Of a stretch of 64,000 nucleotides of DNA, positions 49,835 to 59,097 are shown piece after piece. The translations under genes and the position numbers were made by a program. The stretch covers positions 6,317,001-6,381,000 of the forward strand of contig NZ_LT629758.1 in the NCBI RefSeq assembly GCF_900104725.1, given 5' to 3'. The notes beneath the pieces are model-generated. The model ran no database searches and was not told the origin of the DNA. It worked only from the letters and a program-made list of their open reading frames with translations. The DNA is from Actinoplanes derwentensis (lineage in GTDB: Bacteria > Actinomycetota > Actinomycetes > Mycobacteriales > Micromonosporaceae). Every line of letters starts with the position of its first letter. Position 1 is the first letter of the stretch.

Positions 49835-50788
49835 GTGGCCGACGTCCATCACTTCACCTACGGTGTCTATAACCCGATAGCCGCATATCTTCTGGCGTTC
49901 CTCGGATCGTTCCTCGGTCTGCTCTGCACGGGCCGGGCCCGGGACGCGCACAAACGCAGCCGCCGCAACCGCTGGCTGCTGATCGCCGCCTTCGCGATCG
50001 GAGGCGGTGGCATCTGGCTGATGCACTTCGCCGCGATGCTCGGCTTCGACGTGCCGGACAGCCCGGTCCGATACGACCTGGGACTCACCCTGCTGAGCCT
50101 GGTGTTCGCCGTACTGACGGTCGGGATCGGGTTGATGGTGGTCGGGCACGGCCGCCGCAGCGTCGGCAAGACCATGGGGGCCGGGCTGATCACCGGCAGC
50201 GGCGTGATCGCCATGCACTACACCGGCATGGAGGGGATCCGGCTGTCCGCGGACATCCACTACTCCCCGGTGCTGGTGATCGCCTCGGCCCTGATCGCGG
50301 TCGCGGCCAGCACCATCGCGCTCTGGTTCGCCGTCTCGGTGCGCGGCTGGGTCCGGGTCACCGCGGCCGCCGCGGTGATGGGGATCGCGGTCTGCGGCAT
50401 GCATTACACCGGGATGGCCGCCATGTCGATCGAGCTGCATCCGGTGGGCCCCGGTCCGGCGGCCGGCATCCGTCCGCTGTCGATGCTGGTCCCGATCATC
50501 CTGATCACCACGGCCACCATCGTCGGGGTGGCGCTGAGCGCGCTGCAGGCGATGACCGAGGAGGAGTTCACCGACGGGGTCGGCACCCCGAAACGGGGCG
50601 TGCACGCCGAACCGCCGCAGCCGTGGACGCTGAGACAGTCCTCGGTGGGCGCGATCCGGCTCACCCCGGCCGCGCGGGCGGTCGCCACCGGACGGATCAC
50701 CGGCCGTCCCTCTCCCGGGCCACGTCCGGTGCCCCGGACGTCCCCCTCACCGGCGCCGACCGCGCCACCGGCGACTTCCGGGAGCTGA
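49835..50788 (+). CDS. MHYT-domain membrane sensor
   Basis: 317 aa from GTG. Seven hydrophobic helices include three motif copies: WLMHFAAMLGF, AMHYTGMEG and GMHYTGMAA. The family is proposed to sense a gas or copper through the Met/His residues. No GGDEF, EAL or kinase domain follows. The last about 80 residues are a Pro/Arg-rich cytoplasmic tail. Confidence 0.9.
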   Translation: MADVHHFTYGVYNPIAAYLLAFLGSFLGLLCTGRARDAHKRSRRNRWLLIAAFAIGGGGIWLMHFAAMLGFDVPDSPVRYDLGLTLLSLVFAVLTVGIGLMVVGHGRRSVGKTMGAGLITGSGVIAMHYTGMEGIRLSADIHYSPVLVIASALIAVAASTIALWFAVSVRGWVRVTAAAAVMGIAVCGMHYTGMAAMSIELHPVGPGPAAGIRPLSMLVPIILITTATIVGVALSALQAMTEEEFTDGVGTPKRGVHAEPPQPWTLRQSSVGAIRLTPAARAVATGRITGRPSPGPRPVPRTSPSPAPTAPPATSGS

Positions 50789-50830
50789 TCGAAACCCATC
50801 GCGGACGGTGATCCGGTATATCTGATCGGC

Positions 50831-51550
50831 ATGGCGCCAAGGATGCTGCTCTCGATGCCACTGCACGCCATCACCGAGGTGTACGGCGAAGCCGGCCTCC
50901 GTGACCGATTCGCGCTGGAACTGGAGTCCTTCGACACCGGCGAGCGCAAGATCCTGACCGAGGCTCTGGAGCTGGCCTCCGCTCTGCACGCCGACGACCG
51001 GCGGGTCCGGGAGCCGTACGTGAACCATCTACTCCGGGTCGCCATCCGGATCATCCGCTACTACGGGGTGCGTGACATCGACGTGCTGGTCGCGGCGCTG
51101 CTGCACGACGCCGTCGAGGACCATCCGGCGGAGCTGGGCGGGGTGGAGCCGGACGGGACACACATCGCGATGACGGAGGCCGCCCTGACCGAGTTGGCCC
51201 GCCGGTTCAATCCACGGGTCGCCGAGCTGGTCCGGTCGGTCACCAATCCGGAGTACGACCCGCGGCGTGACAAGAACGAGCAGTACCGCGCTCACGTGGC
51301 CGAGAAGCTGGAGCGGGATCCGTGGGCCCGGGTGATCAAGATTTCGGACTTCACCGACAACGGGGTCGGCGTGATTCACACCACGATCGACAAGGCGTAC
51401 CGGTCGGCCGGCAAGTACCGGCCGCTCGTCCCGACGCTGCGTGAGCTGGTCGGACGCCCGGACACTCCGCTCTCCACCCAGGCCAAGGAGCACATCCTGG
51501 ACCAGCTCGACCTGGCCGAGGAACGATTCGCCGCGATCCTCGACGAGTGA
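50831..51550 (+). CDS. HD-domain hydrolase, stand-alone SpoT-hydrolase-like
   Basis: 239 aa. YVNHLLRVAIRI carries the first His, ALLHDAVEDH is the HD motif with following ED, and VIKISDFTDN the last Asp. This is the spacing of (p)ppGpp hydrolase domains. There is no synthetase, TGS or ACT domain. Best read as a small alarmone hydrolase-like enzyme; other nucleotides are possible. Confidence 0.75.
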   Translation: MAPRMLLSMPLHAITEVYGEAGLRDRFALELESFDTGERKILTEALELASALHADDRRVREPYVNHLLRVAIRIIRYYGVRDIDVLVAALLHDAVEDHPAELGGVEPDGTHIAMTEAALTELARRFNPRVAELVRSVTNPEYDPRRDKNEQYRAHVAEKLERDPWARVIKISDFTDNGVGVIHTTIDKAYRSAGKYRPLVPTLRELVGRPDTPLSTQAKEHILDQLDLAEERFAAILDE

Positions 51551-51554
51551 GACC

Positions 51555-51560
51555 TATCGT
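51555..51560 (+). promoter_or_regulatory. Candidate leaderless -10 (TATCGT)
   Basis: TATCGT, then GGGGCC, then the ATG of the glucosidase at 51567. Confidence 0.45.
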
Positions 51561-51566
51561 GGGGCC

Positions 51567-53189
51567 ATGCCTACTGACGCATGGTGGCGGGACGCCGTCA
51601 TCTATCAGATCTACCCACGCTCGTTCGCCGACGGCGACGGTGACGGCATGGGCGACCTGCCCGGCATCACCGCGCGACTGCCCCAGTTGCGCCAGCTGGG
51701 TGTCGACGCGGTGTGGCTCTCGCCGTTCTACCCGAGCCCGCAGCACGACGCCGGCTACGACGTGGCCGACTACCGGGGTGTGGACCCGCGGTTCGGTTCG
51801 CTGGGTGACGCCGACAAGCTGATCGGCACCGCCCACGACCTCGGTCTCAAGGTGATCGTCGACCTGGTGCCGAACCACACGTCCAGTGACCACGTGTGGT
51901 TCCAGGCGGCGCTGGCGGCCGAGCCGGGCAGCCCGGAGCGGGAGCGCTACATCCTGCGCGACGGCAAGGGCCCGCAGGGCGAGGAACCGCCCAACTCGTG
52001 GCAGAGCGTCTTCGGCGGCCCGGCGTGGCACCGGCTGCCGGACGGGCAGTGGTACCTGCACCTGTTCGACGTCTCCCAGCCCGACCTCAACTGGGACCAC
52101 CCGGAGGTCCGCGCCGAGTTCCTGGACATCCTGCGGTTCTGGCTGGACCGGGGCGTCGACGGGTTCCGGGTCGACGTGGCCCACGGTCTGATCAAGGACG
52201 CCGACCTGACCGACTGGAGCGCCCCCTCGGTGATCCTTGGCGGGCTGGAAGCGGTCGGGCCGCCGCCGCCGATGTGGGACCAGGAAGGTGTGCACGAGAT
52301 CTACCGGCAGTGGCGGGCCGTCCTCGACGGCTACGAGGGTGGCCGCATCCTGGTGGCCGAGGCGTGGGTGCAGCCCGAGGAGCGGCTGGCCCGCTACGTC
52401 CGCCCCGACGAGATGCACCAGGCGTTCAACTTCCCCTACCTGGAGGCGCCCTGGCTGCCGGACGGGCTGCGAGCGGTGATCGACACCTCGCTGGCCGCCA
52501 ACGACGCGGTCGGCGCGACCACCACGTGGGTGCTGTCCAACCACGACGTGGTCCGGCACGCCTCCCGGCTGGGTTTCCCGGCCGGCACGAAACGGGTGCC
52601 CGGCATCGGGATCGGTGACCCGCAGCCCGACCAGGTCCTGGGTCTGCGCCGGGCCCGGGCGGCCACCCTGCTGATGCTCGGCCTGCCCGGTTCGGCCTAC
52701 CTCTATCAGGGTGAGGAGCTGGGGCTGCCGGAGCACACGCTGCTGCCCGACGAGTACCGGGAGGATCCCGCCTGGGAGCGGTCCGGGCACTCCGAACGCG
52801 GCCGGGACGGCTGCCGGGTGCCGATCCCGTGGGAGGCCGACACCCCGTCGTACGGGTTCGGCCCGGCCGACGCCAGCTGGCTGCCGCAGCCGACGGTCTG
52901 GGCCGAGTACGCCCTGGACCGTCAGGTGGACGTGCCCGGCTCGACCTACGAGATGTACCGGACGGCGCTGGCCACCCGGCGTGAGCACGAACTGGGCTCC
53001 GGTGAGCTGGCCTGGTTGGTCGGTGCCGCCGACACGCTGACGTTCCGCAACGGCGTGGTGACCGTGGTGACGAACTTCGGGGCCGAACCGGCGACGCTAC
53101 CGGACGACGCCCGGGTCCTGCTGAGCAGCGAACCGCTCGACACCGACGGCCGGATCCCGACCGACGTCACCGTCTGGGCCGTCATCTGA
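51567..53189 (+). CDS. GH13 alpha-glucosidase/oligo-1,6-glucosidase
   Basis: 540 aa. The (beta/alpha)8 barrel has the family motifs: DLVPNHTS, nucleophile Asp in GFRVDVAHG, acid/base Glu in ILVAEAW, and transition-state Asp in VLSNHDVVRH. The opening WWRDAVIYQIYPRSFADGDGDGMGD is typical of cytosolic maltase/isomaltase. It splits short alpha-glucans after uptake. The last 93 bp overlap the convergent MFS gene. Confidence 0.95.
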   Translation: MPTDAWWRDAVIYQIYPRSFADGDGDGMGDLPGITARLPQLRQLGVDAVWLSPFYPSPQHDAGYDVADYRGVDPRFGSLGDADKLIGTAHDLGLKVIVDLVPNHTSSDHVWFQAALAAEPGSPERERYILRDGKGPQGEEPPNSWQSVFGGPAWHRLPDGQWYLHLFDVSQPDLNWDHPEVRAEFLDILRFWLDRGVDGFRVDVAHGLIKDADLTDWSAPSVILGGLEAVGPPPPMWDQEGVHEIYRQWRAVLDGYEGGRILVAEAWVQPEERLARYVRPDEMHQAFNFPYLEAPWLPDGLRAVIDTSLAANDAVGATTTWVLSNHDVVRHASRLGFPAGTKRVPGIGIGDPQPDQVLGLRRARAATLLMLGLPGSAYLYQGEELGLPEHTLLPDEYREDPAWERSGHSERGRDGCRVPIPWEADTPSYGFGPADASWLPQPTVWAEYALDRQVDVPGSTYEMYRTALATRREHELGSGELAWLVGAADTLTFRNGVVTVVTNFGAEPATLPDDARVLLSSEPLDTDGRIPTDVTVWAVI

Positions 53190-54569
53190 GTCGCGTTTCT
53201 CGGCGACCGCCAGCAGGGCGGCGTGCGTGTCGGCCATGTCCCGCGCGACCGTCCTGCTGGCCAGCCAGTACATGACGCCGGTCGGAATGAAGAAGAACTG
53301 GAAGGCGGCCAGCCCGACCGCGTAGTTCAGCGGCGGCGGGAAGGCCGTGGCCAGGCTCGCGAAGGCGACCGCGACCAGCACGTTGCCACCGGCCCGGCCG
53401 GCGCCGTTGATCAGGTTGCCGAGGCTGTAGACGGTGCCGCGGTGCTGAGGCGGGTTCACGTCGGCGATCATGGCGAACCAGTTCGGTGAGTTCGCCGACG
53501 TCAGCGCCAGCGCGAACACCGCGATGACCAGGCAGATCCCGACGGTCGGCTCGGTCACCAGATTGCTCAGGACCCCCCGGATCACCTCGCCCGTCCCGGC
53601 CCCGTCCGGCACCGTGATCGTCATCGGGACGAAGAACAGGACCACGTAGAAGGGCACCGCCGCCAGCACACCGATCGCGGCGACCAGGGCACGGCCCCGG
53701 GGGGTACGCCGCTGCAGACGGTCCCCGACCAGCCCGCCGAGGATCGACAGTGCCGCCCCCAGCTGGAAGATCGTGGCGAAGACGCTGCCGACCAGCACTG
53801 CCGTGCCGACGCTGTAACCCTGGTCGAGGGCCCGTTCCCGGAACAGCACCGGAAGCCACACCAGCGAACCGAAGGCGATCTGCGCGGTCCCGCCCTGCAG
53901 GATCAACCACACGTTCGTCCGGCGCCGCAGGATGACCGGGATGTCCTCGTGCCGGATCCGCTCGTCGTACTCGACGCCGGCCAGCTCCGGCTGGCTGTCG
54001 CCGCGGGGCACATCGAAGGTGAGCAGGTAGGCGACGGTCGCGATCAGCCCGGCCGCCGCGGTCACCAGGAACGGGCGGCGCCAGTCCTCATGCCCCAGGA
54101 TGCCGCCGGCCAGTGTGCCGGCCAGTGTGCCGACCCCCTGCGACAGCCCCCAGAAGCTCATCACCAGGCCGCGGCGCTTCGGCGAGATCAGGTCGCTGAC
54201 CACCGCGAAGCTGACCGAGGCGACCCCGCCGAGCCCGAACGCCGCCACGATCTGGGCGGCGAGGAAAAGCCCGTAACTGCCGGCCAGCCCCGAACCCGCC
54301 GTCCCGGCCACCCAGAGGACGGTGCCCACGATCAGCACCGGTTTGCGGTCGGTGCGGTCCCCCACGTACGCGAAACCGATCGCCGACACCGCGCTGACCA
54401 GGAACATGATCGTGGTCGCCAGGGCGATGTGCCCCTCGCTGACTCCGAGGTCGCCGCCGATGCTGCCGTAGAGCGGCGGCACCAACCCGATGGCCACGTT
54501 GTCCAGGGCAGCGAGAATCACGAAGACCACCACGCTGTACACGCGGTGCGCCGCCGACCCCCTGCCCAT
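53097..54569 (-). CDS. Major facilitator superfamily transporter
   Basis: 490 aa with 12 predicted helices. Motif A is GFAYVGDRTDRKPVLIVG, and SFWGLSQGVGTLAGTLAGG lies in the central region. FAMIADVNPPQHRGTVYSLGNLINGAGRAGGN repeats a motif A/B-like arrangement. Substrate is unknown. ATG at 54569 or the preceding GTG (54572), which follows TAACCT by 7 nt. The 3' end overlaps the glucosidase. Confidence 0.88.
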   Translation of the reverse strand: MGRGSAAHRVYSVVVFVILAALDNVAIGLVPPLYGSIGGDLGVSEGHIALATTIMFLVSAVSAIGFAYVGDRTDRKPVLIVGTVLWVAGTAGSGLAGSYGLFLAAQIVAAFGLGGVASVSFAVVSDLISPKRRGLVMSFWGLSQGVGTLAGTLAGGILGHEDWRRPFLVTAAAGLIATVAYLLTFDVPRGDSQPELAGVEYDERIRHEDIPVILRRRTNVWLILQGGTAQIAFGSLVWLPVLFRERALDQGYSVGTAVLVGSVFATIFQLGAALSILGGLVGDRLQRRTPRGRALVAAIGVLAAVPFYVVLFFVPMTITVPDGAGTGEVIRGVLSNLVTEPTVGICLVIAVFALALTSANSPNWFAMIADVNPPQHRGTVYSLGNLINGAGRAGGNVLVAVAFASLATAFPPPLNYAVGLAAFQFFFIPTGVMYWLASRTVARDMADTHAALLAVAEKRDSDDGPDGDVGRDPAVGVERFAAQQDPGVVR

Positions 54570-54642
54570 CACGCGGTAGAGGTTATCCGCTGAACCGCCC
54601 GCCGAACCGCCTGTCCGCAATGCCGTTGATCATCAGAGGGCG

Positions 54643-54676
54643 AAGGGCGGCGCTGCCCGGAGGCGGCGCCGCCCTT
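54643..54676 (-). terminator. Hairpin downstream of the pectate lyase
   Basis: AAGGGCGGCGC (54643-54653) pairs with GCGCCGCCCTT (54666-54676) over a 12 nt loop, about 20 nt after the pectate lyase stop. Confidence 0.7.
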
Positions 54677-54696
54677 CTCTCACCCCCCGGTGAAGG

Positions 54697-56139
54697 TCAG
54701 TTGCCGATGTTCGCCTGCGGGCCGGCGTACTTGGCCAGCAGGGCGGGAACGTCGGCGGCCGCGTCCAGGGTGTACGCGTAGTAGGTCTTCGGGTCGAAGG
54801 CCGCGCCGTTCGTCACCTGTTTGCCGGTGGAGTTCCTCACGATGCTGCCGCTCTGCTTGAGCTGGCCCTTCGTCAGGTCGTCGACGTTGTACGGGTTCGC
54901 GACGTTGTCGAAGTAGCTGTTCTCCAGCACCATCTTCGTGCTGCCACGCGACAGGTTCCCGTACGACGTGATGTTCTGCAGGTGGTTGTTGTAGAGGTGG
55001 GCGAACGCCACGTTGTCGGTGCTCGGGTTGCGCTGGTTGGTGTTCTTGATCCAGTTGTGGTGGATCGTCATGCGCGCGGTGACGTTGTCGGTCCAGCCGA
55101 TGCCGAAGGCCTTGTTGCCTGTGTCGAGCAGGTTCCAGGACACGGTGAGGTACGTGGTGTCCTTCCGGCTGTCGATCATGCCGTCGTTCATCCGGGTGAT
55201 CTTGTTGTGGTCGATCCAGATGTGGTCGGCGGTGTCCATCTGGATGCCGTCGTAGTCGTAGGTCTTGTCGTCCGGGTCGTCCTCGGTCATCTGGGTGTCG
55301 CGGATCGTCAGGTTCCGGATGATCACGTTCTTGACGCCCACGCCCAGGAAGAAGCCGCCGCCGATGATCTCACCGGCGGTGCCGGCACCGACGATGGTCT
55401 TGTTCGACTTCACCTTCAGCTCGGTGCCCTTCGGGGTGATCGTGATGGCCTTGGCCACTTTGATCACGTACGGCTCGGTGGCGGTGACGTACTTGGTCAG
55501 GTCGGCCAGGGTGGAGACGGTGACCGTGGTGCCGGCCGCACCGCCGGTGGTGCCCCCACCGGTGGCCGCGAATCCGTCCGGAGTGGACGCCCAGGTCCGC
55601 TCGGACGAGGTCGTGACCGGGGTGAACGCCCACTGCTTGTTGGAGTTGGCGGTGCACGTCTCCTGGATGATCGCCGCACCGTTCGCGGTCGAGGCGCCCT
55701 GGTCGGAGACGCACAGCCCACTGTTCACGTTGATGATCTGGAACGTGTCGGTGCCCGACGCGGCCAGCCTCCACTGCTGATTGGTCTGCGAACCGACGCA
55801 GGTGTACTGCTGCAGCTGCTGGCCGGACGTCTTCGACGCGGACGGCACGTCGACACACTTGCCACTGTTGACGTTCTGGATCAGGAAGTTCGATCCCGAG
55901 GCGACCAGCTTGAACTGCTGCCAGGCCGAGCCCGCGGTGCAACCCCACTGCTGGAGCAGCGCGCTGTTGTCCTTCGACGCGGACGGCACGTCGACACACT
56001 TACCGCTCTTCTTGACGATCAGCTGGTAGACGGTGCCCGCGGTGGGGGCGGTGGCCGCGTCCGACGGCAGGATCGACCAGCCGACGATCGCGGTGGGCAC
56101 GGCGAGGACGATCGCCGCCAGAGTGATGCGCTTCTTCAT
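54697..56139 (-). CDS. Secreted pectate lyase (PL1) with N-terminal ricin-type lectin domain
   Basis: 480 aa from ATG, with signal peptide MKKRITLAAIVLAVPTAIVG (cleavage near SDAAT). A CBM13/ricin lectin domain of about 135 residues follows with GKCVDVPSASK twice. The C-terminal PL1 beta-helix has WIDHNKITRMNDGMIDSRK and catalytic-Arg region TNQRNPSTDNVAFAHLYNN. It cleaves de-esterified polygalacturonate with calcium. It lies 3 nt downstream of the pectinesterase, which supplies its substrate. Confidence 0.95.
   Translation of the reverse strand: MKKRITLAAIVLAVPTAIVGWSILPSDAATAPTAGTVYQLIVKKSGKCVDVPSASKDNSALLQQWGCTAGSAWQQFKLVASGSNFLIQNVNSGKCVDVPSASKTSGQQLQQYTCVGSQTNQQWRLAASGTDTFQIINVNSGLCVSDQGASTANGAAIIQETCTANSNKQWAFTPVTTSSERTWASTPDGFAATGGGTTGGAAGTTVTVSTLADLTKYVTATEPYVIKVAKAITITPKGTELKVKSNKTIVGAGTAGEIIGGGFFLGVGVKNVIIRNLTIRDTQMTEDDPDDKTYDYDGIQMDTADHIWIDHNKITRMNDGMIDSRKDTTYLTVSWNLLDTGNKAFGIGWTDNVTARMTIHHNWIKNTNQRNPSTDNVAFAHLYNNHLQNITSYGNLSRGSTKMVLENSYFDNVANPYNVDDLTKGQLKQSGSIVRNSTGKQVTNGAAFDPKTYYAYTLDAAADVPALLAKYAGPQANIGN
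55616..56029. repeat. 414-bp direct repeat, copy 1 (lectin module)
   Basis: Identical by inspection to 57025-57438. It covers the complete ricin-type lectin domain plus its linker in the pectate lyase. Flanking signal-peptide and catalytic sequences are dissimilar. Confidence 0.92.
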
Positions 56140-56141
56140 GA

Positions 56142-57551
56142 TCAACCCACCGGGTTCCAGTTGTCGGTGCCCGCGAGGTACTTCTGCGGGGTGTAGCCGG
56201 CGGCCTGCGAGTCGGAGAGCTGCGGCCGGTTGCTGTTGGTGGTGGCGCCGGAGCCGGTGTTCTTGTACTCCAGGAAACGGGCGTTCTGCCAGACATTGCC
56301 TGACATGTCGGTCCAGGGCTGCGCGGTCTTGACGGTGGCGCTCAGGCTGGACTCCCGGTACAGCACCTGCGCGTCGGCACCCCACGGACGGCCGAGCTGC
56401 GTGGTGTTGTTCGTCGCGCCGGTGATCGTGGACTTGTAGATCAGGAAGCCGAACGCGTTGCCGGCATCGGTGCGGGCCGCGGTGATCGGGCCGCCGGTGC
56501 TGCGCTTCTGATAGATCTTGGTGCCGTTGAAGACCGCCGTGCCGCCACCGAAGATGAAGTCGACGGTGCCTTCGACGTAACCACCCTTGACGTACGACCG
56601 GCCGCTGTTGACCAGCAGGGTGTCCTGGGCGCCAAGGAACCGCACGTTGTCGAAGACCAGCTTGTCGGCGTTCAGGTTCGCGGCGACCGCCTGCGAGCCC
56701 TCGCCGTAGTCATTGGCGATCGTCAGGTTGGTGGCGGTGAACTCCTTGCCGTTGGCGAAGAGGGTGGCGCTGCCCGACGTGCCGTACCCGCCGGCGTTGC
56801 TGCGGTTGTTGACGATCACCACGTCGTCGCTGGAGTCGCCGCCGCCCTGGAGCGTGACGAACGGTTTGGTGTTCGGGACGGTGACGATCTCGCGGTACGT
56901 ACCCGGCTTGATCGTGATCGTCTTCCGGCTGGTGTTGCCGGTGCCGACCGCGTCGATCGCCGCCTGCACGGTCTTGTACGTGCCGGTGCCGTCGGCGGCG
57001 ACCGTGTAGGAGACCGAGGTCGTTACCGGGGTGAACGCCCACTGCTTGTTGGAGTTGGCGGTGCACGTCTCCTGGATGATCGCCGCACCGTTCGCGGTCG
57101 AGGCGCCCTGGTCGGAGACGCACAGCCCACTGTTCACGTTGATGATCTGGAACGTGTCGGTGCCCGACGCGGCCAGCCTCCACTGCTGATTGGTCTGCGA
57201 ACCGACGCAGGTGTACTGCTGCAGCTGCTGGCCGGACGTCTTCGACGCGGACGGCACGTCGACACACTTGCCACTGTTGACGTTCTGGATCAGGAAGTTC
57301 GATCCCGAGGCGACCAGCTTGAACTGCTGCCAGGCCGAGCCCGCGGTGCAACCCCACTGCTGGAGCAGCGCGCTGTTGTCCTTCGACGCGGACGGCACGT
57401 CGACACACTTACCGCTCTTCTTGACGATCAGCTGGTAGGTGGTGCCGGTCGTGGGGGCGACCGCCGCGTCCGACGGCAGTACCGAATACGCGAGGAGCCC
57501 GGCCGGGACGACCAGTGCGGCCACGGCTCCGATCAGCTTTCTCTTTGCCAC
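56142..57551 (-). CDS. Secreted pectinesterase (CE8) with N-terminal ricin-type lectin domain
   Basis: 469 aa from GTG (AAAGGA 6 nt upstream), signal peptide AKRKLIGAVAALVVPAGLLA. The lectin domain is identical to that of the pectate lyase. The CE8 beta-helix has GAQDTLLVN, YVEGTVDFIFGGG and LGRPWG, the family catalytic motifs. It removes methyl esters from pectin. First gene of the two-gene pectin operon. Confidence 0.95.
   Translation of the reverse strand: MAKRKLIGAVAALVVPAGLLAYSVLPSDAAVAPTTGTTYQLIVKKSGKCVDVPSASKDNSALLQQWGCTAGSAWQQFKLVASGSNFLIQNVNSGKCVDVPSASKTSGQQLQQYTCVGSQTNQQWRLAASGTDTFQIINVNSGLCVSDQGASTANGAAIIQETCTANSNKQWAFTPVTTSVSYTVAADGTGTYKTVQAAIDAVGTGNTSRKTITIKPGTYREIVTVPNTKPFVTLQGGGDSSDDVVIVNNRSNAGGYGTSGSATLFANGKEFTATNLTIANDYGEGSQAVAANLNADKLVFDNVRFLGAQDTLLVNSGRSYVKGGYVEGTVDFIFGGGTAVFNGTKIYQKRSTGGPITAARTDAGNAFGFLIYKSTITGATNNTTQLGRPWGADAQVLYRESSLSATVKTAQPWTDMSGNVWQNARFLEYKNTGSGATTNSNRPQLSDSQAAGYTPQKYLAGTDNWNPVG
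57025..57438. repeat. 414-bp direct repeat, copy 2 (lectin module)
   Basis: Second copy of the lectin-coding segment, in the pectinesterase. All three forward and reverse alternative frames are also identical, which shows nucleotide rather than just protein identity. Confidence 0.92.
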
Positions 57552-57630
57552 TGCGGTCCTTTCACGTGCCTTGGGGATGACACGTAGACGTCGCAGCGGC
57601 GGGGAGACAACAAAAATGTCAGAAAAACAA

Positions 57631-57680
57631 CCGGCTCCCACGGTCGTCCCGGGATCACCGGAGACGACCGTGGGAGCCGG
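57631..57680 (-). terminator. Terminator of xylAB
   Basis: A perfect 18 bp stem (57631-57648 with 57663-57680) has a 14 nt loop. Read leftward it is followed by TTGTTTTTCTGACATTTTTG. It lies 15 nt beyond the xylB stop. Confidence 0.93.
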
Positions 57681-57694
57681 CCGTGGGACTCGCG

Positions 57695-59095
57695 TCAGCG
57701 GGTGCGGTCGATCACCGCGTGCTGAGCGGCCGCGTACTGAGCGCGGATCAACGGGACGCTGTCGTCCTCGTACACCGCCGGGGTCTCCGCCGACCAGACC
57801 GGCGGAAGGTCACCACCAGCGGTGACCCAGGCAGCCTGCCGGGCCGCGCCGTCGGCGACGTACTCACCGGGCGGCGGGACCAGCACCTGCTTGCCGAAGA
57901 GCGCGGGCGCGATGCGGCGGACCGCCTCGCTGCGCGCCCCGCCACCGACCAGCACGATCCGGTTCGCCGCGGCACCGGTCGCGGTCAGCGCGTCCAGTCC
58001 GTCGGCGAGCGCGCAGAGCATGCCCTCGACGGCGGCCCGGGCCAGGTGCGCCGGGGTCGACGTCTTGAGCGTCAGCCCGTGGATCGCACCGGTGGCGTCC
58101 GGCCGGTTCGGGGTGCGCTCCCCTTCCAGGTAGGGCACCAGGACCAGGCCGTCGGCCCCCGCCGGCGCCGACAGCGCGAGCTTCGACAGCTCGTCGTGGT
58201 CGACGTTCAGCAGCTTGGCGGCCGCGTCCAGGACCCGGGCCGCGTTGAGCGTGACCACGATCGGCAGGAACCGGCCGGTGGTGTCGGCGAAACCCGCCAC
58301 CGTTCCGGACGGGTCGTTCGGCGCGACCTCCGACGAGGCGAAGACCGTGCCGGACGTGCCGATCGAGACGATCACGTCACCGGGCAGCGCGCCGGTGCCG
58401 AGAGCGGCCGACGCGTTGTCACCGGCGCCCGGGCCCAGCGGGGCACCGTTGGGCAGGTGCCCCGCGATCCCGGTGGGGCCGAGCACCTCGGGCAGGATCA
58501 GGTCCCGCCCGAAGCCGAGTTCCAGCAGGTCGCGCCGGTACTCGTTGGTCTTGGCGGACCAGTAGAGCGTGCCGCTGGCGTCGCTGCGGTCGGTCTTCAG
58601 GTCACTCAGCGAGGTGGATCCGGAGAGCTTCCAGGTCAGCCAGTCGTGCGGCAGGCACACCGCGGCCACCTTCGCCGCGTTGGACGGCTCGTTACGGGCC
58701 AGCCAGCGCAGCTTGGTCAGCGTGAAGCTGGCGACCGGCACGATGCCGACGGCGTCGGCCCAGGCCGCTCCGCCACCCAGCTCGGCGATCAGGTCGGCGG
58801 CCGCACCGGCACTGCGCGTGTCGTTCCACAGCAGTGCCGGGCGGACCACTTCACCGTTCTCGTCGAGCGCGACCATGCCGTGCTGCTGCCCGGCGACCGA
58901 GGCGGCGGCCACGTCGTCCAGGCCACCGGCCTGGACGATCGCCTGCTGGAGCGCGGTCCACCAGGCGTCCGGGTGGACCTCGGTGCCGTCCGGGTGACTG
59001 GCACGGCCCTGCCGGACCAGCTTCCCGGTCTCGGCATCACGGATCACGACCTTGCACGACTGGGTCGAGCTGTCGATCCCGGCAACAAGCGCCAT
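57695..59095 (-). CDS. xylB: Xylulokinase
   Basis: 466 aa FGGY-family kinase. The N-terminal phosphate-binding loop is [26 protein letters not shown] holds the substrate Asp/His region. The C-terminal ATP-binding motif is [17 protein letters not shown]. It phosphorylates D-xylulose. It starts 2 nt after the xylA stop. Confidence 0.96.
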   Translation of the reverse strand: MALVAGIDSSTQSCKVVIRDAETGKLVRQGRASHPDGTEVHPDAWWTALQQAIVQAGGLDDVAAASVAGQQHGMVALDENGEVVRPALLWNDTRSAGAAADLIAELGGGAAWADAVGIVPVASFTLTKLRWLARNEPSNAAKVAAVCLPHDWLTWKLSGSTSLSDLKTDRSDASGTLYWSAKTNEYRRDLLELGFGRDLILPEVLGPTGIAGHLPNGAPLGPGAGDNASAALGTGALPGDVIVSIGTSGTVFASSEVAPNDPSGTVAGFADTTGRFLPIVVTLNAARVLDAAAKLLNVDHDELSKLALSAPAGADGLVLVPYLEGERTPNRPDATGAIHGLTLKTSTPAHLARAAVEGMLCALADGLDALTATGAAANRIVLVGGGARSEAVRRIAPALFGKQVLVPPPGEYVADGAARQAAWVTAGGDLPPVWSAETPAVYEDDSVPLIRAQYAAAQHAVIDRTR

Positions 59096-59097
59096 GA

